NCBI GenBank assembly: GCA_021828805.1
Contig: JAJZCZ010000005.1
Coordinates: 1-48,150, forward strand
Source of the DNA: Nitrospirota bacterium
Lineage (GTDB): Bacteria > Nitrospirota > Leptospirillia > Leptospirillales > Leptospirillaceae
Reading direction: 5' to 3'
Length of the DNA stretch: 48,150 nucleotides
Both the position numbers and the translations under genes were made by a program. The notes under the pieces were generated by a model that had not been told where the DNA came from, ran no database searches, and saw only the letters and a list, made by a program, of their open reading frames with translations. Shown piece by piece: positions 9,365-19,377 of the stretch. Position 1 is the stretch's first letter, and the number at the start of each line of letters is the position of its first letter.

Positions 9365-10993
9365 ATGGCAAAACAGATGGTTTACAGTGATGAAGCCCGG
9401 AGTGCTGTTCTCCGTGGCGTGACGGCCCTGGCCGACGCTGTTAAGGTGACCCTTGGACCCAAGGGCCGCAATGCTGTCATCGACAAGAAGTTCGGTGCCC
9501 CCACCATCACCAAAGATGGTGTGACCGTGGCAAAAGAGGTTGAGCTCAAGGATCCCTACGAGAACATGGGAGCCCAGCTGGTGAAGGAAGTGGCATCGAA
9601 GACCAGCGACATCGCTGGAGACGGAACCACCACCGCCACCGTTCTTGCCCATGCCATCTACCGCGAGGGTGTGAAGAATGTCACGGCTGGAGCCAATTCG
9701 ATGGATATCAAGCGGGGAATCGACCTTGCCGTCTCCGCGGTCATCGAGGAGCTCAAGAAGCTCAGCAAGCCTTGCCAGGACAAGAAGGAGATTGCCCAGA
9801 TCGCCACGATTTCGGCGAATAACGATTCCGAGATCGGTCGTCTTATTGCCGATGCCATGGACAAGGTCGGGAAGGACGGAGTGATCACCGTGGAAGAGGC
9901 CAAGAGCATGTCGACCTCTCTCGATGTTGTCGAAGGAATGCAGTTCGACCGCGGTTATGTCTCTCCCTACTTCGTCACCGACCAGGAGCGGATGGAAGTC
10001 GTTCTCGACAACCCCTACATCCTGATCCACGAGAAGAAGATCAGCAACATGAAAGACCTTCTGCCGATTCTCGAGCAGATCGCCAAGATGGGCCGTCCCC
10101 TCCTCATTATTGCTGAAGAGGTTGAGGGTGAAGCGCTTGCAACCCTCGTGGTAAACAAGCTTCGTGGAACCCTGAACGTCGCGGCGGTGAAGGCTCCTGG
10201 CTTCGGTGACCGGAGAAAGGCGATGCTTGAAGATATCGCAGTCCTCACCAGCGGAACGATGATTGCCGAGGATCTCGGGCTCAAGCTCGAGAATGTGAAG
10301 CTCTCCGACCTCGGACGTGCCAAGCGCGTTTCCATCGACAAAGACAACACCACCATTGTCGAGGGTGCTGGCGAGCATGCCAAGATCCAGGCCCGGGTCA
10401 AGCAGATCAAGACCCAGATCGAAGAATCCACTTCCGACTATGATCGGGAGAAGCTTCAGGAGCGTCTTGCAAAGATCGTCGGCGGAGTTGCCGTGATCAA
10501 TGTGGGTGCCGCCACTGAAACCGAGATGAAGGAAAAGAAGGCGCGCGTCGAGGATGCCCTCCACGCCACCAAGGCGGCTGTCGAGGAAGGAATCGTTCCC
10601 GGCGGCGGCGTGGCCCTTCTCCGCTCTTCGGCTGTCCTTGATCATCTCAAGGCCGAAGGCGATCAGAAGATCGGTGTGAACATCATCAAGCGGGCGCTCG
10701 AAGAGCCGCTCCGTCAGATCTCCCACAATGCGGGCCTTGAAGGCTCGGTGGTTCTCCAGAAGGTTCGCTCGGAGAAGGGCTCCATGGGCTTTGATGCCGC
10801 CACCGAGACCTACGTGGATATGATTCAGGCTGGTATCATCGACCCGACCAAGGTCACCCGGAGCGCGCTTCAGAATGCGGCCTCCGTGTCCGGTCTGCTT
10901 CTGACCACCGAAGTCATGATCTGCGATATTCCCGAGAAAGAAGCCAAGGGTCCGGCAATGCCCGGTGCCGGCGGCATGGGCGACATGTACTAA
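9365..10993 (+). CDS. groEL: Chaperonin GroEL
   Basis: [54 protein letters not shown]-terminus. Confidence 0.98.
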   Translation: MAKQMVYSDEARSAVLRGVTALADAVKVTLGPKGRNAVIDKKFGAPTITKDGVTVAKEVELKDPYENMGAQLVKEVASKTSDIAGDGTTTATVLAHAIYREGVKNVTAGANSMDIKRGIDLAVSAVIEELKKLSKPCQDKKEIAQIATISANNDSEIGRLIADAMDKVGKDGVITVEEAKSMSTSLDVVEGMQFDRGYVSPYFVTDQERMEVVLDNPYILIHEKKISNMKDLLPILEQIAKMGRPLLIIAEEVEGEALATLVVNKLRGTLNVAAVKAPGFGDRRKAMLEDIAVLTSGTMIAEDLGLKLENVKLSDLGRAKRVSIDKDNTTIVEGAGEHAKIQARVKQIKTQIEESTSDYDREKLQERLAKIVGGVAVINVGAATETEMKEKKARVEDALHATKAAVEEGIVPGGGVALLRSSAVLDHLKAEGDQKIGVNIIKRALEEPLRQISHNAGLEGSVVLQKVRSEKGSMGFDAATETYVDMIQAGIIDPTKVTRSALQNAASVSGLLLTTEVMICDIPEKEAKGPAMPGAGGMGDMY

Positions 10994-11013
10994 GATCGTC
11001 CTCAGCACGGATG

Positions 11014-11042
11014 AGGGGGGCTTAGGCCCCCCTTTTTTTTTA
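11014..11042 (+). terminator. Rho-independent terminator of groESL
   Basis: AGGGGGGC-ttag-GCCCCCCT stem followed by a run of T. Confidence 0.92.
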
Positions 11043-11229
11043 TTGGTTTTTCCGTTTGCACCGGCGAAAAGGAGAGGTGTGTCTGGGGTGTATGCCTTCC
11101 CCTTGGGCTCCCGGATCGTGTAGAATAAAAAGATACAAGAACCCGAGGGATGCCGGTCGGTTGACGCTCTGTGAAGTTCTCTGACAGGGATTCGTTTGGC
11201 TCTTCAACCTTAAACGAAGGAGTTTGTGA

Positions 11230-11562
11230 ATGAGTGCAAATGTTTCGGAAATCACTACTGCAGAATGGGATAAGAAGGTTATCGAGTCGAAAGGCCTTAT
11301 CATGGTCGATTTCTGGGCTCCCTGGTGCGGTCCTTGCCGCATGGTGGCTCCCGTGGTCGATGAGCTGGCCGAAGAGTACAAAGGTCGCGTCTCCTTCCTG
11401 AAGCTCAACACCGATGACAACCAGGAAATTGCCGTGCGCTACCAGGTGATGGGGATCCCCACCCTGATTTTCTTCAAGGACGGCAAGATCGTCAGCAAGC
11501 TTGTGGGGGCACAGAGCAAGAAGACCTTCAAGGATAAGATCGAAGAGATCCTGGCGGCCTGA
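11230..11562 (+). CDS. trxA: Thioredoxin
   Basis: [40 protein letters not shown]. Confidence 0.97.
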   Translation: MSANVSEITTAEWDKKVIESKGLIMVDFWAPWCGPCRMVAPVVDELAEEYKGRVSFLKLNTDDNQEIAVRYQVMGIPTLIFFKDGKIVSKLVGAQSKKTFKDKIEEILAA

Positions 11563-11566
11563 CCGC

Positions 11567-13219
11567 GTGCTCTTACATCTTCGCGTGGTCTCTTTTGCCA
11601 CGATTCATGAGATTTCACTGTCCTTCGACAAGGGGCTGACCGTCATCACCGGAGAAACCGGGGCCGGGAAGTCCCTTCTTGTCGATGCTCTCTCCCTCAT
11701 TTCCGGCCAAAAGCCCCGCAATCTTTCAGTTCGCCCCGGAAGCGCCGAGGCGGTTGTCGAAGCCTCGTTTGCCCCGCTGACCTCGCCTGTTCCAGAGACC
11801 CTTTCTGAAATTCTCACCCCGGATGATGATATCGTGATCCGTCGTATCATTGCTCCCAACGGCCGGCTGCGTCAGACAGTGAACGGGCAGACCGTTTCAA
11901 CCACCCAGCTTTCAACCCTTGTGTTGCACCTGTTCGACCTTGTCGGACAAGGAGAGAGCCTGAGAATGAGTGGCGGGGAGAACCACCGTCAGTTTCTCGA
12001 TGAGTATGCCGGAACTTCCGCCCTTGCCTCCGACTACGAGCGGCTGCGCCGGGAGATTCTGGCAAAGAGGCGGGAGCGTCTTGAGATCCTCGAGAGAAAG
12101 GCCCAGCGGGACCGTTCCCTTTCCGAGATCAGGGAGCGGCAGGAAGATGCCCGGCTGCTTTCCGGGAGGCCGGGAGAGTTTGACGAGCTCTCTGCGACGC
12201 TGTCGGCCCAGCTGAACCTTCAGACCATTCTCCAGTCCTCGGGCCGGGCCTATCAGATGCTGAGCGAGGACGAGGAGAGTGTCCTGGTCCATATCGCTCG
12301 GGTTGCCAACGAAATCGATCATATCCTGGGGTTTGACCCTGCGGTCCAGCCCTTTCAGGACCGGCTGAGTGAGGCGCGTGAGATCTTAAAGGATCTTACG
12401 GGAGAGCTTCGCCATTACCAGGAGGGGCTTGAGCTCGATCCCGGGCAGCTGGAGCTTCTGGAGAGCCGTTTTTCTCTTTACCGGAGGCTTGCGCAAAAAT
12501 ATCAGGTGCGCCCTGAGGATCTGGTGGCCTTTCTTGAGGAGTCGGGGGAGGGGGATCCGGAAGGGATTGACCGGGAGCTTGAGGCCTTTGACCGGGAGCT
12601 TGAGGCTCTTCTGGCACAGCTGGTGAGCCTTGGTCAGGATCTCTCCTCAAGACGGAAGGCCGTGGCCGGGAGCTTTGCTGAAAAGGTGAAAGAGGCGTTG
12701 CGCCGTCTCAGGATCGACCATCCGGCCTTTACCGTCTCCATGGCTCCCTTTGACGGGGATCTGGGGGGGGCCTTTGGTCCCGAGCAGGTGGAGTTTCTTT
12801 TTTCTGCCAATCCGGGAATGGCGGAAAAGCCTCTGGGCCAGGTGGCCTCCGGAGGAGAGACCTCCCGGGTTCTCCTGGCCATCACCCGGGCCCTGGCCGA
12901 CAAGGACCCCGTCCCCACGCTGATCTTTGATGAAATTGACTCCGGGATTGGCGGAGAGGTGGGCGAGGTCCTGGGAGACCTTCTTCGGGAGATCGGGCAG
13001 ACCCGACAGGTCATTTCCATTACCCATCTGCACCAGGTGGCCCGCAAGGGCTCCCGGCATGTTCTTGTCGAGAAGGTCACGGAGACGGATGCGACGACAT
13101 CCCGGGCCTTTTTTGTGGAGGGAGAGGACCGGGTCCGGGAGATCGCCCGGATGCTGGGAGGGGAAAAGATTTCTCCCTCCGCCCTTTCGATCGCCAGAGA
13201 TCTTCTGTCCCACCCCTAA
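11567..13219 (+). CDS. recN: DNA repair protein RecN
   Basis: LLHLRVVSFATIHEISLSFDKGLTVITGETGAGKSLLVDALSLISG; ASGGETSRVLLAI; DEIDSGIGGEV; GTG start. Confidence 0.93.
   Translation: MLLHLRVVSFATIHEISLSFDKGLTVITGETGAGKSLLVDALSLISGQKPRNLSVRPGSAEAVVEASFAPLTSPVPETLSEILTPDDDIVIRRIIAPNGRLRQTVNGQTVSTTQLSTLVLHLFDLVGQGESLRMSGGENHRQFLDEYAGTSALASDYERLRREILAKRRERLEILERKAQRDRSLSEIRERQEDARLLSGRPGEFDELSATLSAQLNLQTILQSSGRAYQMLSEDEESVLVHIARVANEIDHILGFDPAVQPFQDRLSEAREILKDLTGELRHYQEGLELDPGQLELLESRFSLYRRLAQKYQVRPEDLVAFLEESGEGDPEGIDRELEAFDRELEALLAQLVSLGQDLSSRRKAVAGSFAEKVKEALRRLRIDHPAFTVSMAPFDGDLGGAFGPEQVEFLFSANPGMAEKPLGQVASGGETSRVLLAITRALADKDPVPTLIFDEIDSGIGGEVGEVLGDLLREIGQTRQVISITHLHQVARKGSRHVLVEKVTETDATTSRAFFVEGEDRVREIARMLGGEKISPSALSIARDLLSHP
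12569..12606 (+). repeat. 21-bp-period tandem duplication inside recN
   Basis: GACCGGGAGCTTGAGGC at 12569-12585 and 12590-12606; encodes DRELEAFDRELEA. Confidence 0.9.
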
Positions 13220-13288
13220 TATCTTTCTTTTGTCTCTTCCTTCCTTACCTTTGCACTGACGTGCACGCTCGTTTTTTTCCCCGCACAA

Positions 13289-16030
13289 TCATGGTTTCTC
13301 AAGGGCCTTCAGGATTTTCTGCACCCGATCACCGAATACGGAGAGATCGCCTTTTTTCATGGCCTCCTCGGCCTCCCTTCCCAGCCGTCTTAAGCGAGGC
13401 AGTCCCGTCTGAGAGGGGCGGGCGGGCGTCGAGACACCGGTTCTTTCCAGTGCGGCCGGAGGGGCTCCTGAAAAGAGGGCCTCAAGAGCCATCGCCAGAT
13501 TCTTTTTCATGACGACCCTGTCTCCCATCGAGACAATGACCCTCCGAAGCTCCGGGAGGGAGCCCGGGTTGGTGGCCGCAAGATAGAGGGGCTCCACATA
13601 AAGCAGTGACTGGGCGACGGGAATAATGAGCAGGGTGCCTCTGACCACGTGGGAGCCCTGCTGGTTCCAGAGGGTCAGCTGCTTCGATATCGGCCCCTGC
13701 TGATCGATCCGTGCCTCAATCTGGTTGGGGCCGTAGACGAGCCGTTCCTTGGGGGAGCGGTAGATGCGAAGCTCTCCCATGTGCCCCCGGTCCTGGCGAC
13801 CGACAAGCCAGGCGGAAAGATTGTCCCGGTGCGCGGGGGTGTAGGGGAGCATCATGACATACTCCTCCTGGGCTTCCCCGGGGAGCCGGAGAACCATGTA
13901 GTAGGGGGCGAGAGGGCGGTCGTCCCGGGTTGCCAGGGACCAGAGGTCTTCCCGGTTAAAGAAGACCTGAGGGTCTGTCATGTGGTAGGCCGCAAGGGTG
14001 CTGGCCTGGAGGGAGAAGAGGGTCGGAGGAAATCTGAGATGGGGCGTAATCTCCTTCGGCAGGTCGGAGAGCGGATGAAAGAGGGAGGGGAAGCTCTTTT
14101 GGTAGGCCGCAAGGATGGGGTCGGAGGGATCGGTGACATAAAAATGGGCCATGCCGGTTTTGGGGTCGATCAGGATCTTGACCGGATTTCTGATGTAGTT
14201 GATCTCTCCCTTCCAGGACCTGAGCGCCAGCCGGTGCCCTCCCTGAAAAATCCGCCGCAGGTGGAAGAAGCCCTTTGAGACGGGAATGGAGGTGGCGTTC
14301 GGGTAGTGGCGAGAGGTCGTGTAGGCGTCCATCATCCAGAGAAGGCGGCCTTCGGGGCCGATAATAGGAACCACATCGGGGTCCAGCGAGAGAAAGGGCG
14401 CCAGTCTGTGAACGATGTCAAAGATATTCCGGTGGACAAGAATCCGGCTCTCCGGTGTGATGGCGCTCGAGAGAAAGATCTTCAGCGTCCCGTATTCGTA
14501 GGAGTAAAGGAGGCGCCGGAGAGGGTCTGAGAGCCGGACGCCTCCTTTTGCATCGTAGTGGTTGGAGATGTTCTGTCGGCCCTTGGGGTAGTCGAACTCC
14601 GGGATCCGCGTGTTGACAATGGCGTAGGGAGAGGGCTGGTCGCCATAGTAAATCCGGGAATGAAGGAGGGAGAGCGGCACGGAGGAGCGGGGAGGAATAT
14701 CCTGGAGCCAGAACTCGGGAAGCCCTTCATTGGTGACACGATTGACGGGGGACATGATGAGTCCGTGGCCATGGGTATAGGTCAGGTGAACATTGATCCA
14801 GTTCGGACTCGGAAGGTTGGGGTAGGAGATCTCCCGGGGCGCCACCAGCACCTGCCGGAGTTCGCCGTCCAGGCTATAGCGGTCGGGGGCCAGGATGGGG
14901 AATGTGTAGTACGTCCGGATCTGCTGGAGCTGGCGGACGGTCGTCAGCATCGGGCGGTGGTCCCAGAGCCGGATGTTCCGGATCGTGGCCATGTTGCGGG
15001 TCATATCCTCCGGGGAGAGGTCCGAGAGGCTTGCGATGCGCTCGGACTGACCCCGGTCGATGCCAAAGGCCTGGCGCGTGGCCTCGATATTGTTGGCGAT
15101 ATAGGGCTTTTCCTGGTTGAACTGATTCGGGAGAACCACAAATCGCGAGAGACCCCAGGGGAGGAGAACCAGCCCGGTCACCCAGAGAGTTCCCGCTGTC
15201 ATGGCCAGGGATTTTGAGAAGGTCTTCTTTTCCCGGAAGCTTTCGGCGAGGAGTGCCAGAGCCAGGAGGGCGAGGGTCCCGGCGAGAAGTGTCGACACGG
15301 GAATCCGGGCATGGAGATCGGTATAGGAGGCCCCGGAAAATCCCTGATGGCTGGAGAGAAGGGTCCGCGTCCTGGACAGGAGGGTCTCGATGGAAAGAGC
15401 GGCGGAAAGCCCCGCCAGAGACTGAAGGAGGGGGCGAAGAAGGATCGGGTCAACCCGGATCTGTCCCGCCCCCATAAAGACCCGCCGGGAGAGAAGTCCC
15501 ACAAGGCCTGCCAGGAGGGCTGCGATGAGGAAGGCTTCAAGGATCAGGGAGACAATTTCGTCATAGAGGGGCAGGTGAAAGAGGTAAAACGAGAGGGGCA
15601 GGTGGAGAATCGGGTCCTGCGCCGCTGTGACGGGGGCATTGATGGCTGCGAGAAGACGCAGGGCATTGCCGGATCCCGAATAGGGGAGGGCCAGAAAAAG
15701 AGAGAGCGCGAGGAGAACGAGCCCGGATGCCCGGCGGATGGCGGAGCCATCGAGTGTCAGGGGCGGGGGACCTCCCGGAATCCTGTTCCCGAGAGAGACT
15801 CCCGGGAGGCCTCGAAGAAGCGGTCTCAGGATCGTTGTGAACACCAGGAAAAACAGAAGGAAGGCCCCGACAAGAATCTCTCCCCGGACTTCTAGAATCT
15901 TCAGATAGACGGCCGACTGGTGGTTCGAGGAAAACCAGAGGAGCCGCGCCCAGAGATCAAGAAGCGACTGGCTTCCGAAGTAGAGGACGGTAACGAGGGC
16001 AAGGGCTGCGAGCGGCCACTTCTGGCGCAT
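13289..16030 (-). CDS. UPF0182 family large membrane protein
   Basis: 913 aa; multi-TM N-terminus followed by a large extracytoplasmic domain (IANNIEATRQAFGID, YTHGHGLIMSPVN, IYYGD...Y.IVNTR.PEFDYP) typical of UPF0182/COG1615. Confidence 0.88.
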   Translation of the reverse strand: MRQKWPLAALALVTVLYFGSQSLLDLWARLLWFSSNHQSAVYLKILEVRGEILVGAFLLFFLVFTTILRPLLRGLPGVSLGNRIPGGPPPLTLDGSAIRRASGLVLLALSLFLALPYSGSGNALRLLAAINAPVTAAQDPILHLPLSFYLFHLPLYDEIVSLILEAFLIAALLAGLVGLLSRRVFMGAGQIRVDPILLRPLLQSLAGLSAALSIETLLSRTRTLLSSHQGFSGASYTDLHARIPVSTLLAGTLALLALALLAESFREKKTFSKSLAMTAGTLWVTGLVLLPWGLSRFVVLPNQFNQEKPYIANNIEATRQAFGIDRGQSERIASLSDLSPEDMTRNMATIRNIRLWDHRPMLTTVRQLQQIRTYYTFPILAPDRYSLDGELRQVLVAPREISYPNLPSPNWINVHLTYTHGHGLIMSPVNRVTNEGLPEFWLQDIPPRSSVPLSLLHSRIYYGDQPSPYAIVNTRIPEFDYPKGRQNISNHYDAKGGVRLSDPLRRLLYSYEYGTLKIFLSSAITPESRILVHRNIFDIVHRLAPFLSLDPDVVPIIGPEGRLLWMMDAYTTSRHYPNATSIPVSKGFFHLRRIFQGGHRLALRSWKGEINYIRNPVKILIDPKTGMAHFYVTDPSDPILAAYQKSFPSLFHPLSDLPKEITPHLRFPPTLFSLQASTLAAYHMTDPQVFFNREDLWSLATRDDRPLAPYYMVLRLPGEAQEEYVMMLPYTPAHRDNLSAWLVGRQDRGHMGELRIYRSPKERLVYGPNQIEARIDQQGPISKQLTLWNQQGSHVVRGTLLIIPVAQSLLYVEPLYLAATNPGSLPELRRVIVSMGDRVVMKKNLAMALEALFSGAPPAALERTGVSTPARPSQTGLPRLRRLGREAEEAMKKGDLSVFGDRVQKILKALEKP

Positions 16031-16119
16031 AGAGGACTCCTGGAGACAGGGGAAAGGGTTCTCTCTCCATTCTCCTCGCCTTTCGTATTCTCTTCAATGG
16101 GGAGAAGGGAGGGGAAGAG

Positions 16120-17577
16120 TCAGCTTTTGACGACGGTGATCAGACGATTGGTCATATCGAGACCGTCCATGGTGGCTCCTGAATCCCGGAAGCGGCACAG
16201 GGTTTCGATCACCGTGGGGGTGATTTCCTCTCCGGGGAGAAGGAGAGGAACTCCGGGGGGGTAGACGGTGACAATGTCGGCGGCCGTCCGGCCGGAGGAC
16301 TCTTCGAGGGGGAGCGTCTCGTGGGGAGCAAAAAAGGCTTCCCGGGGTGACATCCGGAGAAGGTTGTCGAAGAAAACCATCGAGGGAACCGGAGGGCGCT
16401 GGGACTGGGGCCGGTTTTCGGTAGCAAGAGTGCGGAGGGCGGAGACAAGCCGCTCGAGGTCCCCGCGGTGGTCTCCGATGCTGACGATGACGAGAACATG
16501 GTCGATGTCGGCCATTTCCACCTGGATGCCGAACTCAAGATTCAGTCGCTGGGAGATCTGGTAGCCGGTCACGCCCCATCCCCGGACATCGATCGTAAGC
16601 TTGGTCTCGTCGAGGTCGTTCTCTCCGGCCGAGAGCGCCTGGATTTCGCTTCGGTTTGCGCACTTGAGGCCGGGGATTTCCCGGATCTTTATTCGGGCCC
16701 ACCGCGCCAGTTCGAGGGCGCGTCCAAGAAGCTTGGTGCCTTCTGTCGCCATCTGCATCCGGGCCAGATCGAGGGAGGCCATCAGGATGTAGGAGGGGCT
16801 GGTGGTTTGGAGGTAGCGGAGAACGCTCGACAAGCGGGGAATATCGATGCGCTCGGCCCGGGCATGGAGCATGGAGGCCTGGGTCATGCCGCCGATAATC
16901 TTGTGGGTGGACTGGACGGCCAGGTCGATGCCCGCCGCCATGCCTGAGGGGGGAAGCTCCGGATGGAAGTGAAGGTGGGGGCCGTGGGCTTCGTCGAGGA
17001 GAATGCGCACTCCCCTGGCGTGGGCCGCCTTTGCCACCTTGACCAGGTCAACCGTCACCCCGTAGTAGTTGGGGGAGGTGATGTAGAGGGTGCGGATCTC
17101 GGGGTGGGCATCCAGACTTTCGAGAATGTCGACCGTTCCGTAATTGAGGGGAAACGAGGCATTGTGGCCGGTGCGGAAGGGGATAAAGACCGGCCGGCAG
17201 CCGGTCATCACCATGCCTGATATGACGGACTTGTGGACATTCCTGGTGACAAGGACGGGCTCATCGGGGGAGAGTGTGGCCACAATCATCGCCTGGTTGC
17301 CCCCCGACGTCCCGTTGACGAGGAAGTACGACTGGTCCGCTCCATAAATGGCGGCGGCCAGCTCCTGGGACTCCTTGATGACCCCTCGCGGCTTCTGGAG
17401 GGAGTCGACCTCGTCGAGGCAGGTCAGATCAATGGAAAAAACCCGGGGCCCGACAAACTTGCGAAAGCGGGTGGAGATCCCCTTGCCGCTCTTGTGTCCC
17501 GGAGTATGGAAGGAAACCTTTCGGCTTTCGGCGAGAGAGACCATCGCGTCGAAAAGAGGTGTTTTGCTTTGGTCCAT
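16120..17577 (-). CDS. Orn/Lys/Arg decarboxylase family PLP enzyme (substrate not determinable; arginine or lysine decarboxylase likely)
   Basis: HTPGHKSGKG, NGTSGGNQAMI, LLDEAHGPHLHFHPELP, QSTHKIIGGMTQASML (PLP lysine). Confidence 0.9.
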   Translation of the reverse strand: MDQSKTPLFDAMVSLAESRKVSFHTPGHKSGKGISTRFRKFVGPRVFSIDLTCLDEVDSLQKPRGVIKESQELAAAIYGADQSYFLVNGTSGGNQAMIVATLSPDEPVLVTRNVHKSVISGMVMTGCRPVFIPFRTGHNASFPLNYGTVDILESLDAHPEIRTLYITSPNYYGVTVDLVKVAKAAHARGVRILLDEAHGPHLHFHPELPPSGMAAGIDLAVQSTHKIIGGMTQASMLHARAERIDIPRLSSVLRYLQTTSPSYILMASLDLARMQMATEGTKLLGRALELARWARIKIREIPGLKCANRSEIQALSAGENDLDETKLTIDVRGWGVTGYQISQRLNLEFGIQVEMADIDHVLVIVSIGDHRGDLERLVSALRTLATENRPQSQRPPVPSMVFFDNLLRMSPREAFFAPHETLPLEESSGRTAADIVTVYPPGVPLLLPGEEITPTVIETLCRFRDSGATMDGLDMTNRLITVVKS

Positions 17578-17592
17578 GGAGGGTCGGATCGC

Positions 17593-18513
17593 CTAGTGGT
17601 AGGTAAAGATGGGGTGATTGTCCTCGATGATGAGATTGGCGCTGTCGAGCCCGGCACGGATATGGCGGGGGAGGCCAAAAATTCCCTGATGGGCGAGTCC
17701 GTCGTAGAACCGAAGGCTTGAGAGGCCGCGCTCGGTGAGGACCCTGTCGACAACTTCCCGGCTCATGGAAAGAGGATCAACGCCTTTCGATGCCAGGGTA
17801 AAGCCCCAGGGCAGACCAAAGGAGGGGATGTTTACCGAAAATCCCCGGACCGTGGGGAAGGCGGTCCGCATGGTCTGGTACACGGAGGAGAATGCAAGAA
17901 GAAAAGGGTGGGCGGCAGAGCCGGCCTGGACGGAGATCGTTCCTCCGGGGGAGAGGTGTTCGCTGGCGATCTTGTAAAACTCGCGGGTATAGAGAAGGTA
18001 GGCCGGACCTTCTTCCACCGGTTCGGAGAGGTCGGTAATGATGACATCAAAGATCTCTTTTGTCTCTTCGAGATACTTCCGGGCGTCGGTGGAAATGACC
18101 TCCGCCCGGGGGTCGTCGAAGGCTCCCTGGTGCCATTCAGGAAGATGTTCCCGGGAGAGAGCGATGACCTGATCATCGATGTCGACCATGACCGCCCGTT
18201 CAACCGTGGGATGACGGAGGGCTTCCCGGAGGGTGGCGCCTTCACCTCCGCCTACGATAAAGACGGACCGTGGCGCAGGGTGGGCAATCATTGCCGGATG
18301 GACAAGGGCCTCGTGGTAGATGAACTCGTCCTCCTGGGTCGACTGCATCTTTTCGTCGAGGGCCAGGGCTTTTCCATAGACATTCGTCTTGAGAATGTCG
18401 ACCTTCTGGAACTGGGTCTGGCGGGAGGCAATGATGCCGTCGATCCCGTGCATGTGACCCAGGGACGGAGCAGCGTACTCAATATACCACTTGGAGGCTC
18501 TCGCTTGGCTCAT
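17593..18513 (-). CDS. speE: Spermidine synthase (polyamine aminopropyltransferase)
   Basis: MSQARASKWYIEYAAP...; QSTQEDEFIYHEALVHPAMIAHPAPRSVFIVGGGEGATLREAL; start refined to 18513. Confidence 0.93.
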   Translation of the reverse strand: MSQARASKWYIEYAAPSLGHMHGIDGIIASRQTQFQKVDILKTNVYGKALALDEKMQSTQEDEFIYHEALVHPAMIAHPAPRSVFIVGGGEGATLREALRHPTVERAVMVDIDDQVIALSREHLPEWHQGAFDDPRAEVISTDARKYLEETKEIFDVIITDLSEPVEEGPAYLLYTREFYKIASEHLSPGGTISVQAGSAAHPFLLAFSSVYQTMRTAFPTVRGFSVNIPSFGLPWGFTLASKGVDPLSMSREVVDRVLTERGLSSLRFYDGLAHQGIFGLPRHIRAGLDSANLIIEDNHPIFTYH

Positions 18514-18958
18514 CCGATTCGATTCCTTTCTCCTGATTGTCGGAGCGATTTCCGGAGAGAGAGGCATCCGTCTCTCCTTCAATCTTGTGGGCGATCTTTT
18601 CGTTGTTAATCCCGATGATTCCACGCTTGATCTCGTGGATGCTGGGATTGTGGGATTGAAAGGCCCGGGCAAGGTGGATCGCCGCTACTTCGGGCTGGAG
18701 GGTGTCGCCGCAAGTGAAGACGTCGACAGCCGCATAGCGATATTCGGGCCAGGTGTGGATGGCAAGATGGGATTCAGCGATAACGACGACGCCACTGACT
18801 CCGAAGGGGCTGAAGTGGTGAAATTTGTCGTCGACGATGGTGGCCTTGGCTGCCATCGCAGCTTCAATCATGGCATTTCGGACGAATTCGGGATCGGAAA
18901 GGGAGTCGGACTGACAGTCTTTCAGTTCGACGAGAAGCTGTGTTCCCACAGCGTGCAC
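18479..18958 (-). CDS. speD: S-adenosylmethionine decarboxylase proenzyme
   Basis: VVIAESHLAIHTWPEYRYAAVDVFTCGD autoprocessing region; GTG start with SD-like AGGGGGT. Confidence 0.95.
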   Translation of the reverse strand: MHAVGTQLLVELKDCQSDSLSDPEFVRNAMIEAAMAAKATIVDDKFHHFSPFGVSGVVVIAESHLAIHTWPEYRYAAVDVFTCGDTLQPEVAAIHLARAFQSHNPSIHEIKRGIIGINNEKIAHKIEGETDASLSGNRSDNQEKGIESDEPSESLQVVY

Positions 18959-18982
18959 TCGGCACCCCCTGTCGTGAGGTCG

Positions 18983-19114
18983 TTAGGTCAACCCGAAACC
19001 CTTTGGCCAGACATGCCAAAGGCCGGGATCGGTCGCAGTCAGATGATGTTCCACTCTCCACGGGCGGACGGTTAAAATCTCCCCTCCGGTCGTGAGAGTT
19101 CCTGGGGAAGTCAC
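18983..19114 (-). CDS. Candidate 43-aa leader ORF upstream of speD
   Basis: GTG start 7 nt after AAAGGAGC; VTSPGTLTTGGEILTVRPWRVEHHLTATDPGLWHVWPKGFGLT*; ends 24 nt before speD. Confidence 0.4.
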   Translation of the reverse strand: MTSPGTLTTGGEILTVRPWRVEHHLTATDPGLWHVWPKGFGLT

Positions 19115-19266
19115 GACAAAGCTCCTTTGTTGCAGGGAAAGCCGACGGGATACGACGATGGGACACGGTCTTTCTCGGAACGTACCAGTCGGTTTTGCAG
19201 GACCGTCATTACTGCCATGGATTTCATTGTCGGGGCAGAGCCGGTTCCCGGTCAACAATCGGTCAG

Positions 19267-19294
19267 AATATACACGATTTTTTAGGGATTGCAA
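19267..19294 (-). promoter_or_regulatory. Sigma70-type promoter for the speD leader, with A/T-rich UP-like upstream tract
   Basis: Minus strand: AAAAAAATAAAAATATTAC-TTGCAA-16 nt-TATATT. Confidence 0.6.
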
Positions 19295-19377
19295 GTAATA
19301 TTTTTATTTTTTTATATCAATTACTTAAGGGTGTTCCGGGGAGGGCTGTCTCCCCGGAGTGGGCGGGGGGTCCCGAA

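Noticed and set aside
9248-11008. 586-aa minus-strand ORF
   Set aside because: Antisense to groES/groEL; compositional shadow ORF of a GC-rich coding strand with no recognisable domain.
18983-19294. Full 103-aa minus-strand ORF upstream of speD
   Set aside because: Its nominal start coincides with the predicted -35 box, so only the downstream 43-aa part is plausible.
19335-19358. Rho-independent terminator candidate after the exported protein gene
   Set aside because: 9-bp GC stem is perfect, but neither strand has an adjacent T-run; kept only as a hairpin note.
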